7,322 nucleotides of DNA. Origin: Methanobacteriota archaeon (lineage in GTDB: Archaea > Thermoplasmatota > Thermoplasmata > RBG-16-68-12). The notes beneath the pieces are model-generated. The model was not told the DNA's origin. It made no database searches and saw nothing but the letters and a program-made list of their open reading frames with translations. Each line of letters starts with the position of its first letter. Within the stretch, counting starts at the first letter, position 1. Positions 6,577 through 7,322 of the stretch are shown piece after piece. Both the position numbers and the translations under genes were made by a program. The stretch covers positions 1 to 7,322 of the forward strand of contig VBLR01000105.1 in assembly GCA_005878665.1 (NCBI GenBank), given 5' to 3'.

Positions 6577-7322
6577 ATGGATTTCAAATACACGGGCGCC
6601 GTCAAGCGAATCGGGGACCGCGCTCTGAGAATCATGATCGTGGGCGAACGAATCTTGCCGTTCCGCCACGCCGGGGACAAGAACTTCTGGCTCGACATGA
6701 TTCGCAGACTCCTCGTCGCCGGCCACGAGGTCGAGGCGTTGTCCGTGGACATCGAAGCGACCCCAGGGAACGGCCTGCCGATTCGCCACGTTCCCCAGAT
6801 CCCGGTCTACTTCCGACCCGACGCCCGGTTCAACGCCGAACATGCGCAGTTCGGGGGCGTGAACAACTATGTCAGCAAGACGACGAACGTGCCCATCATT
6901 TTCCGGGAGGTCCGACGCCGTCAACGGACCTTTCGCCCGGACGTGATTCACTTCGCGGACAACTTCGGGCCCGCGACGGTGGTCCTCCGGGCGATCAGCC
7001 GGAAGGTCCCCCTCACACTTTCCGCGCCCACGTATCATCGGAATCGTCCCCTGTATGACGTCATGCTGTTGGCCAGCTTTTCGAGCTTCGCCATGGTTGT
7101 GCCGTTCTCGGAAGCGTATCGTCGCCGCCTCCTGGAACTCGGATTCCCGTCGGGACGCATCCGCCGCATCCGCTGGGGGATCGACACCGCTCGGTTCAAG
7201 CCGCCAACCGATGACGAGCGGTTCGCGGCGCGGGCGAGCCTCGGCATTGAACGGGGGAAATTCGTCGTCCTGTGGACCGGCTTCACGCAACAGACGAATG
7301 AGTCCGACCTGGAGGAGGCGAT
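6577..7322 (+). CDS. Family GT4 glycosyltransferase (3' end missing)
   Basis: An open frame running off the right edge, with about 248 residues visible of a usual 380-400. It shows the GT-B N-terminal domain: first strand and loop LRIMIVGERILPFRHAGDKN (17-36), a helix and GHEVEALSVD (49-58), FRPDVIHFADNFGPA (119-133), LTLSAPTYH (146-154), VPFSEAYRRRLLELGF (175-190), and the domain-linking motif IRWGIDTARFKP (198-209), equivalent to PNGVD..F.P. The C-terminal domain begins at FVVLWTGFTQQTNESD (229-244), so the nucleotide-sugar site and E-x7-E motif are beyond the window. Start choice: ATG 6577 adds 19 residues before ATG 6634. I prefer 6577 because LRI just before the second Met matches the usual M-R-I opening of the first strand, so coding seems to extend upstream. 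A GGAGG at 6559-6563 lies 13 bases before 6577, rather far, so 6634 remains possible. The predicted role is sugar transfer in the same glycan pathway. Confidence 0.82.
   Translation, partial: MDFKYTGAVKRIGDRALRIMIVGERILPFRHAGDKNFWLDMIRRLLVAGHEVEALSVDIEATPGNGLPIRHVPQIPVYFRPDARFNAEHAQFGGVNNYVSKTTNVPIIFREVRRRQRTFRPDVIHFADNFGPATVVLRAISRKVPLTLSAPTYHRNRPLYDVMLLASFSSFAMVVPFSEAYRRRLLELGFPSGRIRRIRWGIDTARFKPPTDDERFAARASLGIERGKFVVLWTGFTQQTNESDLEEA

Noticed and set aside
6508..7290. Minus-strand open frame of about 260 codons opposite the second GT4 gene
   Set aside because: The plus strand here encodes a clear GT4 N-terminal domain continuing to the window edge. The antisense product is charged and low in hydrophobic residues, with no family signature.
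1..7322. Looked for CRISPR repeats, tRNA or rRNA genes, insertion sequences, transposases, attachment sites and defence genes
   Set aside because: No regularly spaced direct repeats, no cloverleaf-like or rRNA-like segments, no transposase or nuclease motifs and no terminal inverted repeats were seen on reading. All coding capacity is accounted for by glycan-type genes.

Overview
The window (7,322 bases, GC-rich, roughly 60% by eye) looks like part of an archaeal surface-glycan or glycolipid locus. Evidence for an archaeon: a DUF1616-type membrane protein, a GT-C-like membrane protein of the kind common in archaeal glycosylation loci, and a start codon with an A/T box centred about 28 bases upstream and no room for a leader, as in leaderless archaeal transcripts. 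A high-GC member of Thermoplasmatota is my guess; the phylum cannot be fixed from this sequence alone.

Layout. (1) 1-1337, plus: a multi-pass GT-C-like membrane protein whose N-terminus lies outside the window. (2) 1346-2242, minus: a DUF1616-like protein with five membrane helices and a C-terminal exposed domain. Its stop lies 8 bases from that of gene 1 (convergent). (3) 2303-3487, minus: a GT4 glycosyltransferase 60 bases upstream of gene 2 on the same strand, probably one operon. (4) 3574-5283, plus: a two-domain protein with a formyltransferase-like N-terminal half and a five-bladed-propeller-type domain like that of plant GINT1 (glucosamine inositolphosphorylceramide transferase). It diverges from gene 3 across an 86-base promoter region. 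(5) 5371-6483, minus: a GNAT-fold acyltransferase of the BioF2-like/CelD type, convergent with gene 4. (6) 6577-7322, plus: a second GT4 glycosyltransferase cut off by the end of the window and divergent from gene 5.

Working together (inference): the GT4 enzymes would add sugars on the cytoplasmic face. The acyltransferase and the formyltransferase-like/GINT1-like protein would modify, probably, amino sugars or a lipid-linked head group. The GT-C and DUF1616 proteins would act in or across the membrane. The genes lie in at least five transcription units on alternating strands, so this is not one long operon.

There are no RNA genes, CRISPR arrays, insertion sequences or transposases. No stretch longer than 300 bases lacks a gene. 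The most unusual items are the gene 4 fusion, whose formyltransferase-like active site appears altered, and the compact divergent promoter between genes 3 and 4, which has a shared A/T box, a 9-bp hairpin on one side and a 10-bp palindrome on the other.
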